64,000 nucleotides of DNA from the NCBI GenBank assembly GCA_964590755.1, contig CAZPYK010000002.1, forward strand, positions 1 through 64,000. Direction: 5' to 3'. Origin of the DNA: CAG-390 sp964590755. Lineage in GTDB: Bacteria; Bacillota; Clostridia; Oscillospirales; CAG-272. Made by a program: the position numbers and the translations under genes. Shown here in pieces: positions 53,636-61,902 of this stretch. The notes under the pieces are model-generated. The model was not told where the DNA came from, made no database searches, and saw nothing but the letters and a program-made list of their open reading frames with translations. How positions within the stretch are numbered: position 1 is the first letter of the stretch; every line of letters begins with the position of its first letter.

Positions 53636-54637
53636 ATGTTCAGCTTAACGATGATAATTACATTTATTCAGCGTTCGATAGTGCAGAGCATTCCGCTCCT
53701 GCTCGGTTCGACGGGTGAGATACTTACCGAAAAATCCGGAAATCTGAATCTGGGTATTCCCGGTATCATGTATGTCGGCGGCATCAGCGGAGTTATCGGC
53801 GCGTTTCTCTATGAGAATTCACTTGCCTCGCGTGAGGATATAAACGCGGTGCTTGCGATCTTGATCCCGCTCGTCTGCTCGATAGTCGGCTCGTTGCTGA
53901 TGGGTCTGCTTTATTGCTTCCTTACCGTAACGCTTCGCGCAAACCAAAATGTTACCGGTCTTGCCATAACAACCTTCGGCGTGGGCTTTGGAAACTTTTT
54001 CGGCGCCTCCATTGTGAAGCTGACAAAAAGCGAGATCCCCTCGGTCGCGCTGACCAACACCAGCCGCTTTTTCACCGCCAAGCTTCCTTTTGCCGAAAAG
54101 CTGGGGTGGTTCGGCGATATATTCCTATCATACGGCTTCATGACGTACATGGCGATAATAATTGCGCTTGTCGTAGCGCATGTGCTCAAGAGAACGCGCG
54201 TCGGCCTTGAGTTGCGAGCGGTGGGAGAAAGCCCCGCCACGGCAGATGCCGCGGGCATAAATGTTGTTAAATACAAATATTTTGCCACCTGCATAGGCTG
54301 TATCATTGCGGGACTCGGCGGACTTTACTATGTAATGGACTACGCCAACGGGGTATGGTCGAACGAGGGCTTCGGCGACCGCGGATGGCTTGCCATTGCG
54401 CTTGTCATATTTGCGCTTTGGAAGCCGGATACCGGTATACTCGGTTCATTCCTGTTCGGTGCGCTGTATATAGTTTATAACTATATTCCGGGTCTCGGAC
54501 TCAGCACTCAAGAGCTCTTCAAAATGCTGCCGTACGTGGTTACCATAGTGGTGCTGGTCGTTATCAGCATGCGCAAAAAGCGCGAGAGCCAGCCGCCCGC
54601 CGCGCTCGGAGCGTCCTATTTCAGAGAAGAAAGATAA
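53636..54637 (+). CDS. Nucleoside ABC transporter permease 2 (NupQ-like)
   Basis: 333 residues. About nine membrane helices. TGEILTEKSGNLNLGIPGIMYVGG and AVGESPATADAAGINVVK (in separate parts of the chain) are the conserved elements of the second BPD_transp_2 subunit; the latter is the ATPase-docking loop. Last gene of the operon; a strong terminator follows 25 bases later. Confidence 0.93.
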   Translation: MFSLTMIITFIQRSIVQSIPLLLGSTGEILTEKSGNLNLGIPGIMYVGGISGVIGAFLYENSLASREDINAVLAILIPLVCSIVGSLLMGLLYCFLTVTLRANQNVTGLAITTFGVGFGNFFGASIVKLTKSEIPSVALTNTSRFFTAKLPFAEKLGWFGDIFLSYGFMTYMAIIIALVVAHVLKRTRVGLELRAVGESPATADAAGINVVKYKYFATCIGCIIAGLGGLYYVMDYANGVWSNEGFGDRGWLAIALVIFALWKPDTGILGSFLFGALYIVYNYIPGLGLSTQELFKMLPYVVTIVVLVVISMRKKRESQPPAALGASYFREER

Positions 54638-54662
54638 TATTTCCGTTTCGGTCGAAAAGACA

Positions 54663-54700
54663 AGCCGGCGACATCCGAACATTATCGGGTGTCGCCGGCT
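54663..54700 (+). terminator. Terminator of the nucleoside transporter operon
   Basis: AGCCGGCGACA-T-CCGA pairs with TCGG-G-TGTCGCCGGCT around ACATTA, followed by AAATTTTTTTTAAA. Confidence 0.93.
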
Positions 54701-54729
54701 AAATTTTTTTTAAAAATGTCGTTTTTCTA

Positions 54730-54791
54730 TTGACAACATAACAATGTTATGGTATAATCTTGGCATAACATCGTTACGTAACATTGTTAAC
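54730..54791 (+). promoter_or_regulatory. yhbD promoter with three operator-like palindromes
   Basis: TTGACA (54730-54735), 17-base spacer, TATAAT (54753-54758). Site 1, CATAACAATGTTATG (54737-54751), fills the spacer. Sites 2 and 3, CATAACATCGTTACG (54764-54778) and CGTAACATTGTTAAC (54777-54791), overlap by two bases just downstream of the -10 element. All share a TAAC-N3-GTTA core. The layout fits autorepression by the HTH protein encoded next. Confidence 0.75.
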
Positions 54792-54816
54792 CTAAAAAAC
54801 ATGAGTGAGGTGAAGC

Positions 54817-55248
54817 ATGAACGAGGATCTGATCACCAAAAGGGAGCTTCTTGAAAAATACGGCATTTCCTACGGTGCGCTTTACCGTTGGAAGCGTATG
54901 GGGCTCATCCCGGAGGAGTGGTTTATAAAGCGTGCGGTATCGACGGGGCAGGAGACCTATTTCGATCGTGCGACGATAACCGAGCGCATAGACACGATAA
55001 TCAAACTCAAGGACAGCATGTCGCTTGAAGAGATAGCCGTTCAACTCGGCGCGCAAAACGGCATGCAGCGGCGGTCGGGCGTGCAGTTGAAGCTTGTGTG
55101 GCGGTCGGGAGAGCGCACGGTCGCGCTTGAAGAATTGGAGGGTGTTTTTTTGATAGACCCTCAGGGGGAAACGACCGACATCACCGAAATGATCAAGAAT
55201 AATCATCGTGAGCCGAATCTGAAAAACGGGTCGTTTTTCAGACGTTGA
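54817..55248 (+). CDS. YhbD-family HTH protein (DUF4004)
   Basis: 143 residues. The N-terminal winged-helix-like part begins LITKRELLEKYGISYGALYRWKR and continues GLIPEEWFIKRA and GQETYFDR, matching YhbD/DUF4004 and resembling the MerR DNA-binding domain. No C-terminal effector domain is recognised. In Bacillus yhbD precedes two bactofilin genes, and here a bactofilin also follows (404 bases on). Likely a repressor acting on the palindromes in its own promoter. GAGGTG lies before the ATG. Confidence 0.88.
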   Translation: MNEDLITKRELLEKYGISYGALYRWKRMGLIPEEWFIKRAVSTGQETYFDRATITERIDTIIKLKDSMSLEEIAVQLGAQNGMQRRSGVQLKLVWRSGERTVALEELEGVFLIDPQGETTDITEMIKNNHREPNLKNGSFFRR

Positions 55249-55652
55249 GTTTGCGGCATTCGTGCCAAAACGGCGGCACGAATGGGCTGTCGTTTTGAGA
55301 CAGCCCCGGGGCTTTAGACAAAATAAACGGTCTCACCGGAGCGCCGAAAGTTTTCGCCCGCCTTTTTCAAAAGGCGGTGCAGTCAAGGGCGCAGAGCCCT
55401 TGTCGCGCTCCGCAGAGCGCGAAACTCTATTGGCGTTTCTCTTTTGTTAACTTTTCTCTTTGCGCCTGTGGTGTCAAAGAGAAAAGTGGCTGAAGACTTT
55501 ATGCATTTTTAATATTGCGTATCTTTTGTCTACAGTCTGCGACGAATTTCATTCGTCGAGTTCGATTTTAGGGGCGCGTATTACGTTAGTAAGACAGCCC
55601 CATGCACAAACTCACATTATCCATTTATAATAAGAAAGGAATTACAATAAAA
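55249..55652 (+). repeat. Repeat-rich intergenic region with many hairpins
   Basis: 404 bases without a gene. Inverted repeats in order: ATTCGTGCC/GGCACGAAT (55258-55283), GGGCTGTC/GACAGCCC (55285-55306), CCGCCTTTT/AAAAGGCGG (about 55358-55378), AGGGC/GCCCT, GCGCTC/GAGCGC (about 55394-55426), a 13-bp ACTTTTCTCTTTG/CAAAGAGAAAAGT stem (55450-55487), CGACGAAT/ATTCGTCG (55540-55558), and a decayed GTCTC-type hairpin (55571-55601). The stretch resembles dispersed non-coding repeats of gut Clostridia. The start of the bactofilin transcript is not evident. Confidence 0.7.
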
Positions 55653-56372
55653 ATGAACGATCTCAAAATAAGCGGCGCCGGAAGCTTCGGCGGCGGAGAA
55701 TTTGAAAATGTAAAGATCAGCGGCTCTGGGCGTGTTAACGGCGATCTTGTCTGCCAAAGCTTCGCTGCATCCGGCTCGGCAAGGATATGCGGGAGCATCA
55801 AATGCAAGGGCTTTGCCTGCTCCGGCGCGACAAAGGTGGGGGGAAATGTTGAATGCGACGGCAAAATGGCATTGTCCGGCTCCTCGGCAATCGGCGGAGC
55901 TGTGCGCGCGGACGAGCTTCGCTCGTCGGGGGTACTGTCGGCGGGTCAAGGCTTGATCGTGCGCGAGCTGCGCTCCTCCGGCGTTTTCGAGGTGACCGGG
56001 GATGTGTCCGCAGAGAGGGCTTGCATCAGCGGGAGGATCAAAATAACGGGTCTTTTGAATGCCGAAAGCGTTGAGATAGCGGTGACCCAGGGCACACGCT
56101 GCGAGATAGATCAGATCGGCGGCAATAATATAGAGATAAAATATCTGCCTCGTGAAGATATCGCATTTCGGATTTTCGGATACAAAGAGAAGACGCTCGC
56201 ACGTGTTTCGTCCATTGAGGCGGACACGGTGAACGTCTCCTGCGCGGAGGTTGGGACTGTCCGCGCCATCGACTGCACTGTGGGCGACGGCTGCGTTATC
56301 GATACCGTTGAATACAGCGGGACGCTCACGGTCAGCGAGACGGCAACGATCAAGAATATCGTCAAGCTTTGA
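55653..56372 (+). CDS. Bactofilin-like polymer-forming protein (YhbE/YhbF type)
   Basis: 239 residues. The first 130 residues are short repeats of about 17 residues with a GSG/SGS-type turn (ISGSGRVNGDL, ASGSARICGSI, CSGATKVGGNV, LSGSSAIGGAV), the pattern of a right-handed beta-helix. A second part (residues 165-239) returns to similar turns (GTVRAIDCTVGDGCVIDTV). Bactofilins assemble into filaments that organise envelope or motility components. Proximity to yhbD supports the assignment. AAGAAAGGA lies upstream of the ATG. Confidence 0.85.
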   Translation: MNDLKISGAGSFGGGEFENVKISGSGRVNGDLVCQSFAASGSARICGSIKCKGFACSGATKVGGNVECDGKMALSGSSAIGGAVRADELRSSGVLSAGQGLIVRELRSSGVFEVTGDVSAERACISGRIKITGLLNAESVEIAVTQGTRCEIDQIGGNNIEIKYLPREDIAFRIFGYKEKTLARVSSIEADTVNVSCAEVGTVRAIDCTVGDGCVIDTVEYSGTLTVSETATIKNIVKL

Positions 56373-56439
56373 AGAGGCACAGCCTCGGAAAGAGCCGAAA
56401 TCCGACGCGAGAAGAAAAGGAAAGGGTACGCTGATCGAC

Positions 56440-57348
56440 ATGAAGAAAAAGACGACCGCATACGGCATACTGCTTGCCGTTTTGGCAGCGGCGCTTTACG
56501 CCGTGAATTCACCGTTTTCTAAGCTATTGCTTGAATATGTGCCGTCAACCCTGATGGCGGGCATACTGTATATCGGTGCCGGTCTCGGTATGGGTGTGAT
56601 AGCCTCGGTTCGTCGCGCACGAGGTTCACGGAGAACCGAGGAGAGGATCACAAAGGCGGATCTTCCGTACACGGTGGCAATGATAGTTTTGGATATCGCC
56701 GCGCCGATCCTGTTGCTGTTGGGGCTGTCCCATACTACTGCGGCGAACGCATCCCTGCTTAATAATTTTGAGATCGTTGCGACCGCGATCATCGCCTTGA
56801 TGATATTTAAGGAGAAGATCTGCGCTCGTCTGTGGCTCGGTATTCTGTTCGTTACCGCGTCCTGCGCACTGCTCTCGTTTGAGGATATTTCAAGCTTCGG
56901 TTTTTCGTCGGGGTCGTTGTTTGTTCTTCTTGCCTGCGTGTGTTGGGGTGTTGAGAATAATTGCACGAGAAAGCTGTCGGCAAAGGATCCGCTTGAGATA
57001 GTTCTTTTAAAGGGCATCTTTTCGGGCCTCGGCTCGGTCATCATCGGCTTGTGTCTCGGGGAGCGTGTTACGGCACCGTGGAGCGTGTTTGCCGTTCTCG
57101 GCGTGGGATTTGTAGCATATGGGTTGAGCATATTTTTCTATGTCTACGCGCAGAGGATACTCGGCGCGGCGAGAACGAGCGCATATTACGCGATAGCGCC
57201 TTTTATCGGCACACTTTTGTCGCTCGTGATCTTCCGCGAGCTTCCGCCGTATACATATTTTGCGGCACTCGGCTTGATGATCGTCGGCGCATGGCTTTGT
57301 TCAAGCGATGAACCGCTCATCCGAAAGCGGAAAGGCAAACGAAAATGA
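56440..57348 (+). CDS. EamA/DMT-family transporter
   Basis: 302 residues with ten membrane helices as two EamA repeats. First repeat starts GILLAVLAAALYAVNSPFSKLLL; the second contains LLACVCWGVENNCTRKLS and closes with IFRELPPYTYFAALGLMIVG. A basic cytoplasmic tail (RKRKGKRK) follows. Drug/metabolite transporters export or import small metabolites; substrate unknown. AAGGAAAGGG lies ahead of the ATG; 67 bases separate it from the bactofilin gene. Confidence 0.9.
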   Translation: MKKKTTAYGILLAVLAAALYAVNSPFSKLLLEYVPSTLMAGILYIGAGLGMGVIASVRRARGSRRTEERITKADLPYTVAMIVLDIAAPILLLLGLSHTTAANASLLNNFEIVATAIIALMIFKEKICARLWLGILFVTASCALLSFEDISSFGFSSGSLFVLLACVCWGVENNCTRKLSAKDPLEIVLLKGIFSGLGSVIIGLCLGERVTAPWSVFAVLGVGFVAYGLSIFFYVYAQRILGAARTSAYYAIAPFIGTLLSLVIFRELPPYTYFAALGLMIVGAWLCSSDEPLIRKRKGKRK

Positions 57349-57435
57349 CTTTCGTGCCTCGTCATCTGTGTGGAAAAACGAAGTTTTTGACGCATCACAT
57401 CGCAGGATCGTTTTTGTCCGTTGAACTCGATTTTC

Positions 57436-57467
57436 GGGGGCTGTCTCACGGTAGCGAGACAGCCCCC
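57436..57467. terminator. Bidirectional terminator (GTCTC/GAGAC type)
   Basis: GGGGGCTGTCTC, loop ACGGTAGC, GAGACAGCCCCC, then CGTTTTTTTATT. Lies between the convergent EamA and TPM genes. Confidence 0.92.
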
Positions 57468-57529
57468 CGTTTTTTTATTCATATTTTGCGGAACGCTCCG
57501 CGCTCAAGTCGCATATTGTGTGTGTTTTC

Positions 57530-58501
57530 TTAAAATTTTCCGCTTCTGCCGCCGTGAGAAGCACCCGAGGAGCTTGTGTGCGATCTGCTGCCACCGCCAC
57601 CGCCTCCCGAGCTGCTTTGAGCGCGCGGGGTCTTGGAGACCGTGCTGTAAAGATATCGGTCGATGCTTTGAGTCAGCGTAAAGCTGCCTCGGCGCACATA
57701 GTCGGCGGCCTGCTCACGGCGGCGAATGTTGCTCATCTTTGACTTCATGACTGCAAGCCAAACAAAGCCTATCACCATGGCTGCCGCGAGCACGCCGAGA
57801 AAGCAAAGTGCGCATTCGGCGAGATAAGTTGAATAATATCCGCCGCTTACGTCGCCGCCGAGGGCTTCGGATAACGCTTTGAATATTCCCGCGAAGGAGT
57901 AGGAACTATACTCGTCGGGGATCCTTTCCTCTACCCAATAGCCGCCGATCTCGGAATTATAGCTGTTTCGCCATGCGTCGGCGTTCTCGGTCTTGCTCTG
58001 CTCGTATGCTTCGACAGCATCAAGGCAGCTTCGGGTAAGCTTCACAAATGAGAGCGCGGCGGCGCTGTAATCGTCCTCGCGCAGATATTCGACCACCGTG
58101 TCGGTCAGCTTGTCAATCCTTTGATCCTCGTTGAAGAGCCCGATCGCGTTACCGCTTGTTGACACGGCATAATCGCGGTATTCAGTGCTGATGAGCAGAA
58201 GTATTTCGTCGGAGTTGAGTGAGAAAAGGCTGTCGTACAGATCGTCGGCATATGCCTCGGCGGTCTTGAAGTCGAGCGATCGGACGGTGGCAACATAGAC
58301 GTTAAAGCCGTGATCGCGCTTTATCTCTGCGGCAAGCTCGTCGATCTGTTCCTCAATATATGCGCTTATTATGTCTGCCTCGTCGGATACCCACGTGTGG
58401 CTATCCGCTGCCGCAGCGGGGATGCAAATGAGAGAGAAGAGCAGAGCGAGCAGCGTTGTGATGCTTACGGCTGTAATGCTTTTTTTGAATTTCATTTTCA
58501 T
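57530..58501 (-). CDS. TPM domain protein
   Basis: 323 residues. Signal peptide of about 32 residues ending PAAAADS, then a TPM domain (about residues 38-160) starting WVSDEADIISAYIEEQIDEL. A transmembrane helix at about residues 230-252 is followed by a basic segment and a Gly/Ser-rich C-terminus (SSSGGGGGGSRS, SHGGRSGKF). TPM proteins are membrane-bound, with roles reported in photosystem repair elsewhere; the role in Bacillota is unknown. Its start lies 9 bases from the stop of the zinc-ribbon gene. Confidence 0.88.
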   Translation of the reverse strand: MKMKFKKSITAVSITTLLALLFSLICIPAAAADSHTWVSDEADIISAYIEEQIDELAAEIKRDHGFNVYVATVRSLDFKTAEAYADDLYDSLFSLNSDEILLLISTEYRDYAVSTSGNAIGLFNEDQRIDKLTDTVVEYLREDDYSAAALSFVKLTRSCLDAVEAYEQSKTENADAWRNSYNSEIGGYWVEERIPDEYSSYSFAGIFKALSEALGGDVSGGYYSTYLAECALCFLGVLAAAMVIGFVWLAVMKSKMSNIRRREQAADYVRRGSFTLTQSIDRYLYSTVSKTPRAQSSSGGGGGGSRSHTSSSGASHGGRSGKF

Positions 58502-58510
58502 CCCCTCCGA

Positions 58511-59605
58511 TCAAAGCAGAAATACGAGCAGGGTGCCTATCAACGCGGCGACCGCGGAGACGATGCCCCAGTATTTCCAATATTTTCGGCGATCGACCGG
58601 CAGGCTTCCGATGAATCTGCCCGTCTGACCGTTCATGGCAAAGGTATACAGCTTGCCGCGATATTCGGTATTCAACAGCCAGACCGGAAGCAGCGCATAG
58701 CGTATCGACTGATCGCGCAGCTTGATATTCGTGCTTTGCGGAATGCAGGAGGCATAACCCTTTACGGTTGAGGTGAGCGCCGCGGCGGTGCTCTTTTTTA
58801 TGCGCTCGTTGGCACGCGCCGAGCTCTCGGCGGCTCCGACATCATATTTATCGGCAAAATATCCGGCAAGATACGGGGAAGCGAAGTCGGTGAGTTCGGA
58901 ATAGTCGAAGGGCTCAAGCGCTTCCATGTATGTATCGTCCATCTTTTTCGAACCGTCGACGGGTACACGGTCGAAGCCTATCGAGCCGGAGCGCACGACC
59001 TGAAAATGAGAGGTCCGCGTGTAATGATACGAGCTGTCGGACCAGTGGCTGACACGGGTGGCGCGGAAGCTCATTGAGGCATCGGCGTCTGCGTTAAAGA
59101 GCCAAAAGGGAACATACACCCCTTGAATGCTGTTTATCCTGTTCTCGGATCGGAAGGAATCCGGAAGCAGTTTTTTGCCCTTCATGAATTTTTTGAGAGC
59201 TTCCTTAGCCCCTTCCTTGTCTATTTTGAACGGTATGACATAGTCGGGACGAAGCGAACCGCTGAATTTTTGTGTGATTATAACGTTATTTCCGCAAAAT
59301 GGGCACACTGTGGCAGCGGTGTTGGCATCGCCTATCACCTCGCCGCCGCAGGAGGCGCAGACGTATGAGACCATATTCTCGGTCTCGTTCTCTCCCCACG
59401 TGCCGTTTCCGCTTTCGGTGCCGTATTCCTCCCACTCGGGAGTGTTGTCCTCGGTGGCGCGTTGATTTTCGTCAAATTCGCGCAGAGTCTCTGCTTCGAA
59501 TTCGGTGTCGCAATACGGACAGCGCAGCTTTTGAAGCTTGCTGTCGAATTCTATGGCACCGCCGCAGCATGGACATTTATATTGAAGCATTGTGCTGTCT
59601 GCCAT
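58511..59605 (-). CDS. Zinc-ribbon membrane protein
   Basis: 364 residues. Two zinc ribbons lie at the N-terminus: KCPCCGG with LRCPYCDTEF, then YVCASCGGE with VCPFCGNN. A large middle domain starts LRPDYVIPFKIDKEGAKEALKKF and includes GVYVPFWLFNADA; the last 25 residues form a membrane helix. This layout matches clostridial TFIIB-type zinc-ribbon proteins encoded with TPM proteins. It is the first gene of the leftward pair. Confidence 0.87.
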   Translation of the reverse strand: MADSTMLQYKCPCCGGAIEFDSKLQKLRCPYCDTEFEAETLREFDENQRATEDNTPEWEEYGTESGNGTWGENETENMVSYVCASCGGEVIGDANTAATVCPFCGNNVIITQKFSGSLRPDYVIPFKIDKEGAKEALKKFMKGKKLLPDSFRSENRINSIQGVYVPFWLFNADADASMSFRATRVSHWSDSSYHYTRTSHFQVVRSGSIGFDRVPVDGSKKMDDTYMEALEPFDYSELTDFASPYLAGYFADKYDVGAAESSARANERIKKSTAAALTSTVKGYASCIPQSTNIKLRDQSIRYALLPVWLLNTEYRGKLYTFAMNGQTGRFIGSLPVDRRKYWKYWGIVSAVAALIGTLLVFLL

Positions 59606-59659
59606 TGGTGGATCCCTTTCCGCTTTGATCGATCAAGCTGATAAACATATTATAAATAT

Positions 59660-59688
59660 ATTATACATTATTCGCGCCGATTTGGCAA
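59660..59688 (-). promoter_or_regulatory. Promoter of the zinc-ribbon/TPM operon
   Basis: TTGCCA (59683-59688), 17-base spacer, TATAAT (59660-59665) on the minus strand. For the divergent ABC operon a TATACT at 59833-59838 preceded by TGT looks like an extended -10; no clear -35 was seen. Confidence 0.75.
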
Positions 59689-59879
59689 GAGATTTTCGTT
59701 CGTCGCGCGATTTTTTTGCATTCGGATCGCTTTTTTGTCGAATTCATGAAAAAATCAGCACCGCGTCACACGATGATTACAGCTTTTTTGCGTGAAACGG
59801 CGACAGTTCATAAAATGTTTATATTTTCGTGTTATACTGTAGTATGTGTCATGATCTAAAAAGAAAGGAACACTTTTTT

Positions 59880-61040
59880 ATGATTAAAATATCTCATCTG
59901 GTCAAGAACTACGGCTCTTTTTGCGCCGTGGACGATATCAGCTTTGAGGTGAAGAAGGGTGAGGTCATTGGCTTTCTCGGTCCGAACGGCGCGGGGAAAA
60001 GTACGACAATGAACATCATCACGGGATATCTTTCCTCCACCTCCGGAAGCGTCACGATCGGAGGTGTTGATATACTCGATGATCCGCTTAATGCCAAACG
60101 CCTGATCGGGTATCTGCCCGAGCAGCCTCCGCTTTATCCCGACATGACGGTTGAGGAATATCTATCCTTTGCGTACGATCTCAAGGGCTGTACATTAAAT
60201 AAGGAAATGCATCTTGAGGAGATATACTCGGTCGTCAAGATAGGCGACGTGCGTCGCAGGCTATTGAAGAATCTCTCCAAGGGCTATCGTCAGCGTGTGG
60301 GAATAGCACAGGCGCTGGTGGGAAATCCGCCGGTCATCATCTTTGACGAGCCGACGATCGGACTTGATCCCAAGCAGATAATAGAGATCAGAAGCCTTAT
60401 CCGCACACTGGGCAAGGAGCACACCGTCATCCTCTCGACGCACATCCTGCAAGAGGTGCAAGCCGTATGCGACCGTATAGTTATAATCAACAAGGGCAAG
60501 ATAGTCGCGGACGAGCTGACCGAGAATATCTCACGCGCGGTTGAAAACACAAGACGCTTCAACGTTAAGATCGCGGGACCGCAGCGCGATGTTTTGGCGA
60601 CGCTGCGCAATCTCCAGGGCGTTACATATGCCGAGGTGCTTGCCGCGCGCGACGGAGACGCTTACACCTATATGGTGGAGAGCGAGGTCGGCGTCGACAT
60701 TCGCAAAAAGCTGTTCTGGACCATGGCGGACAAAAAATGGCCTATCATCGGGCTTGAAGCACTCGGCATGAGCATAGAGGATATCTTTATCGCCGTGGTG
60801 GATAAGACCGGGGCACGTAAGCCGGGCGCGAAGAATGACAAGAACCTTCGCCGCGCCGTTGCCGAAAGAGAACTTGCCGAGGATATCATGGAGAAGACCG
60901 CCGAGCAACTCAAAAATGCTGCGGACGAAGAGCCCGAGACCGAGCCGGAGGGCAAATATTACGCCGATTATTCGATAAAGAGCGATTCTATCGTCGGCGA
61001 CGGTTCGAATAAAAACGAAAGCGAAGACGATCGCGCCTGA
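59880..61040 (+). CDS. Gld-type ABC transporter, ATP-binding subunit
   Basis: 386 residues. Walker A GPNGAGKST, signature LSKGYRQRVGIAQAL, Walker B VIIFDEPTIGLDPKQ, H-loop STHILQEV. A C-terminal regulatory part of about 150 residues follows; its last 60 residues are very acidic. Matches the GldA-like ATPase group, which is followed as here by a permease, GldG and a DUF4340 protein. Probably works in export or surface assembly, not gliding; substrate unknown. The ATG at 59880 follows AAAGGAACAC. Confidence 0.9.
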   Translation: MIKISHLVKNYGSFCAVDDISFEVKKGEVIGFLGPNGAGKSTTMNIITGYLSSTSGSVTIGGVDILDDPLNAKRLIGYLPEQPPLYPDMTVEEYLSFAYDLKGCTLNKEMHLEEIYSVVKIGDVRRRLLKNLSKGYRQRVGIAQALVGNPPVIIFDEPTIGLDPKQIIEIRSLIRTLGKEHTVILSTHILQEVQAVCDRIVIINKGKIVADELTENISRAVENTRRFNVKIAGPQRDVLATLRNLQGVTYAEVLAARDGDAYTYMVESEVGVDIRKKLFWTMADKKWPIIGLEALGMSIEDIFIAVVDKTGARKPGAKNDKNLRRAVAERELAEDIMEKTAEQLKNAADEEPETEPEGKYYADYSIKSDSIVGDGSNKNESEDDRA

Positions 61041-61098
61041 CACGCTTCGGGCATAAGACGTAACTTATTTATTATTGATTTTGAAAGGATAAACTCCT

Positions 61099-61887
61099 AT
61101 GCTTGCAATTTATAAAAAGGAGATGCGCTCGTATTTCATCAACGCGGTGGGATACGTTTATGTCGGAGTGTTTATGGCAATGGCGGCACTGCTTTGCTGC
61201 TATACGACGCTTCAGGCGAATTCATACAGCACCTCAAGCTATTTTATGTACATTATATTCGCAATGATCGTGCTTATTCCTCTGCTTACCATGAGAATGT
61301 TTGCCGAGGAGCGCAAGATGCGCACCGAGCAGCTGCTTTTGACCGCACCGGTTACGATAGTGGGAATGGTCATGGGTAAGTTTTTGGCGGCGTTTACGTT
61401 GTTTTTCGGCTCGCTTCTGCTTTCCTGCATCAATTTCATTCCGCTCTATTCGATAGCCTCTACCGCCGTTGCTGCAAAAAAGGCGGAGGGAGACTGGCTT
61501 AGCGGAGATCATATAGGTCCCAACACGGCTCAGATACTGGGCTCGCTCATCGGAATCGCGCTTATCGGTGCCGCATTCATCGCCATAGGACTCTTCGTGT
61601 CCTCTCTGACCGAGAACCAGCTCTCTGCCGCGGTGGTCACCATAGGAGTTCTGCTTGCCATGGTGGTGCTCAACCTTTTGAGTTCCGCCGGCAGTGACAG
61701 CGAGGGAACGCGCCTTATTTCCAGCTATGCCGTGAGATATGTGCTCAACTGGTTCAGCGTGCTTTCGAGATTTTCCTATTTCGGATACGGAATACTGGAC
61801 TGGGCATCTCTTGTTTATTACCTCTCACTCGGCTTTATTTTCATCTACCTGACCGTGCGCGTATATGAGCGCCGCCGTTGGGCTTGA
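61099..61887 (+). CDS. Gld-type ABC transporter permease
   Basis: 262 residues, six membrane helices. The opening AIYKKEMRSYFINAVGYVYVGVFMAM and the cytoplasmic TMRMFAEERKMRTEQLLLTAPV (two separate segments) are typical of GldF-like ABC-2 permeases. Pairs with the ATPase upstream (58 bases) and GldG-like protein downstream (15 bases). Confidence 0.92.
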   Translation: MLAIYKKEMRSYFINAVGYVYVGVFMAMAALLCCYTTLQANSYSTSSYFMYIIFAMIVLIPLLTMRMFAEERKMRTEQLLLTAPVTIVGMVMGKFLAAFTLFFGSLLLSCINFIPLYSIASTAVAAKKAEGDWLSGDHIGPNTAQILGSLIGIALIGAAFIAIGLFVSSLTENQLSAAVVTIGVLLAMVVLNLLSSAGSDSEGTRLISSYAVRYVLNWFSVLSRFSYFGYGILDWASLVYYLSLGFIFIYLTVRVYERRRWA

Positions 61888-61902
61888 TAGGAGGTGTCGC
61901 AA

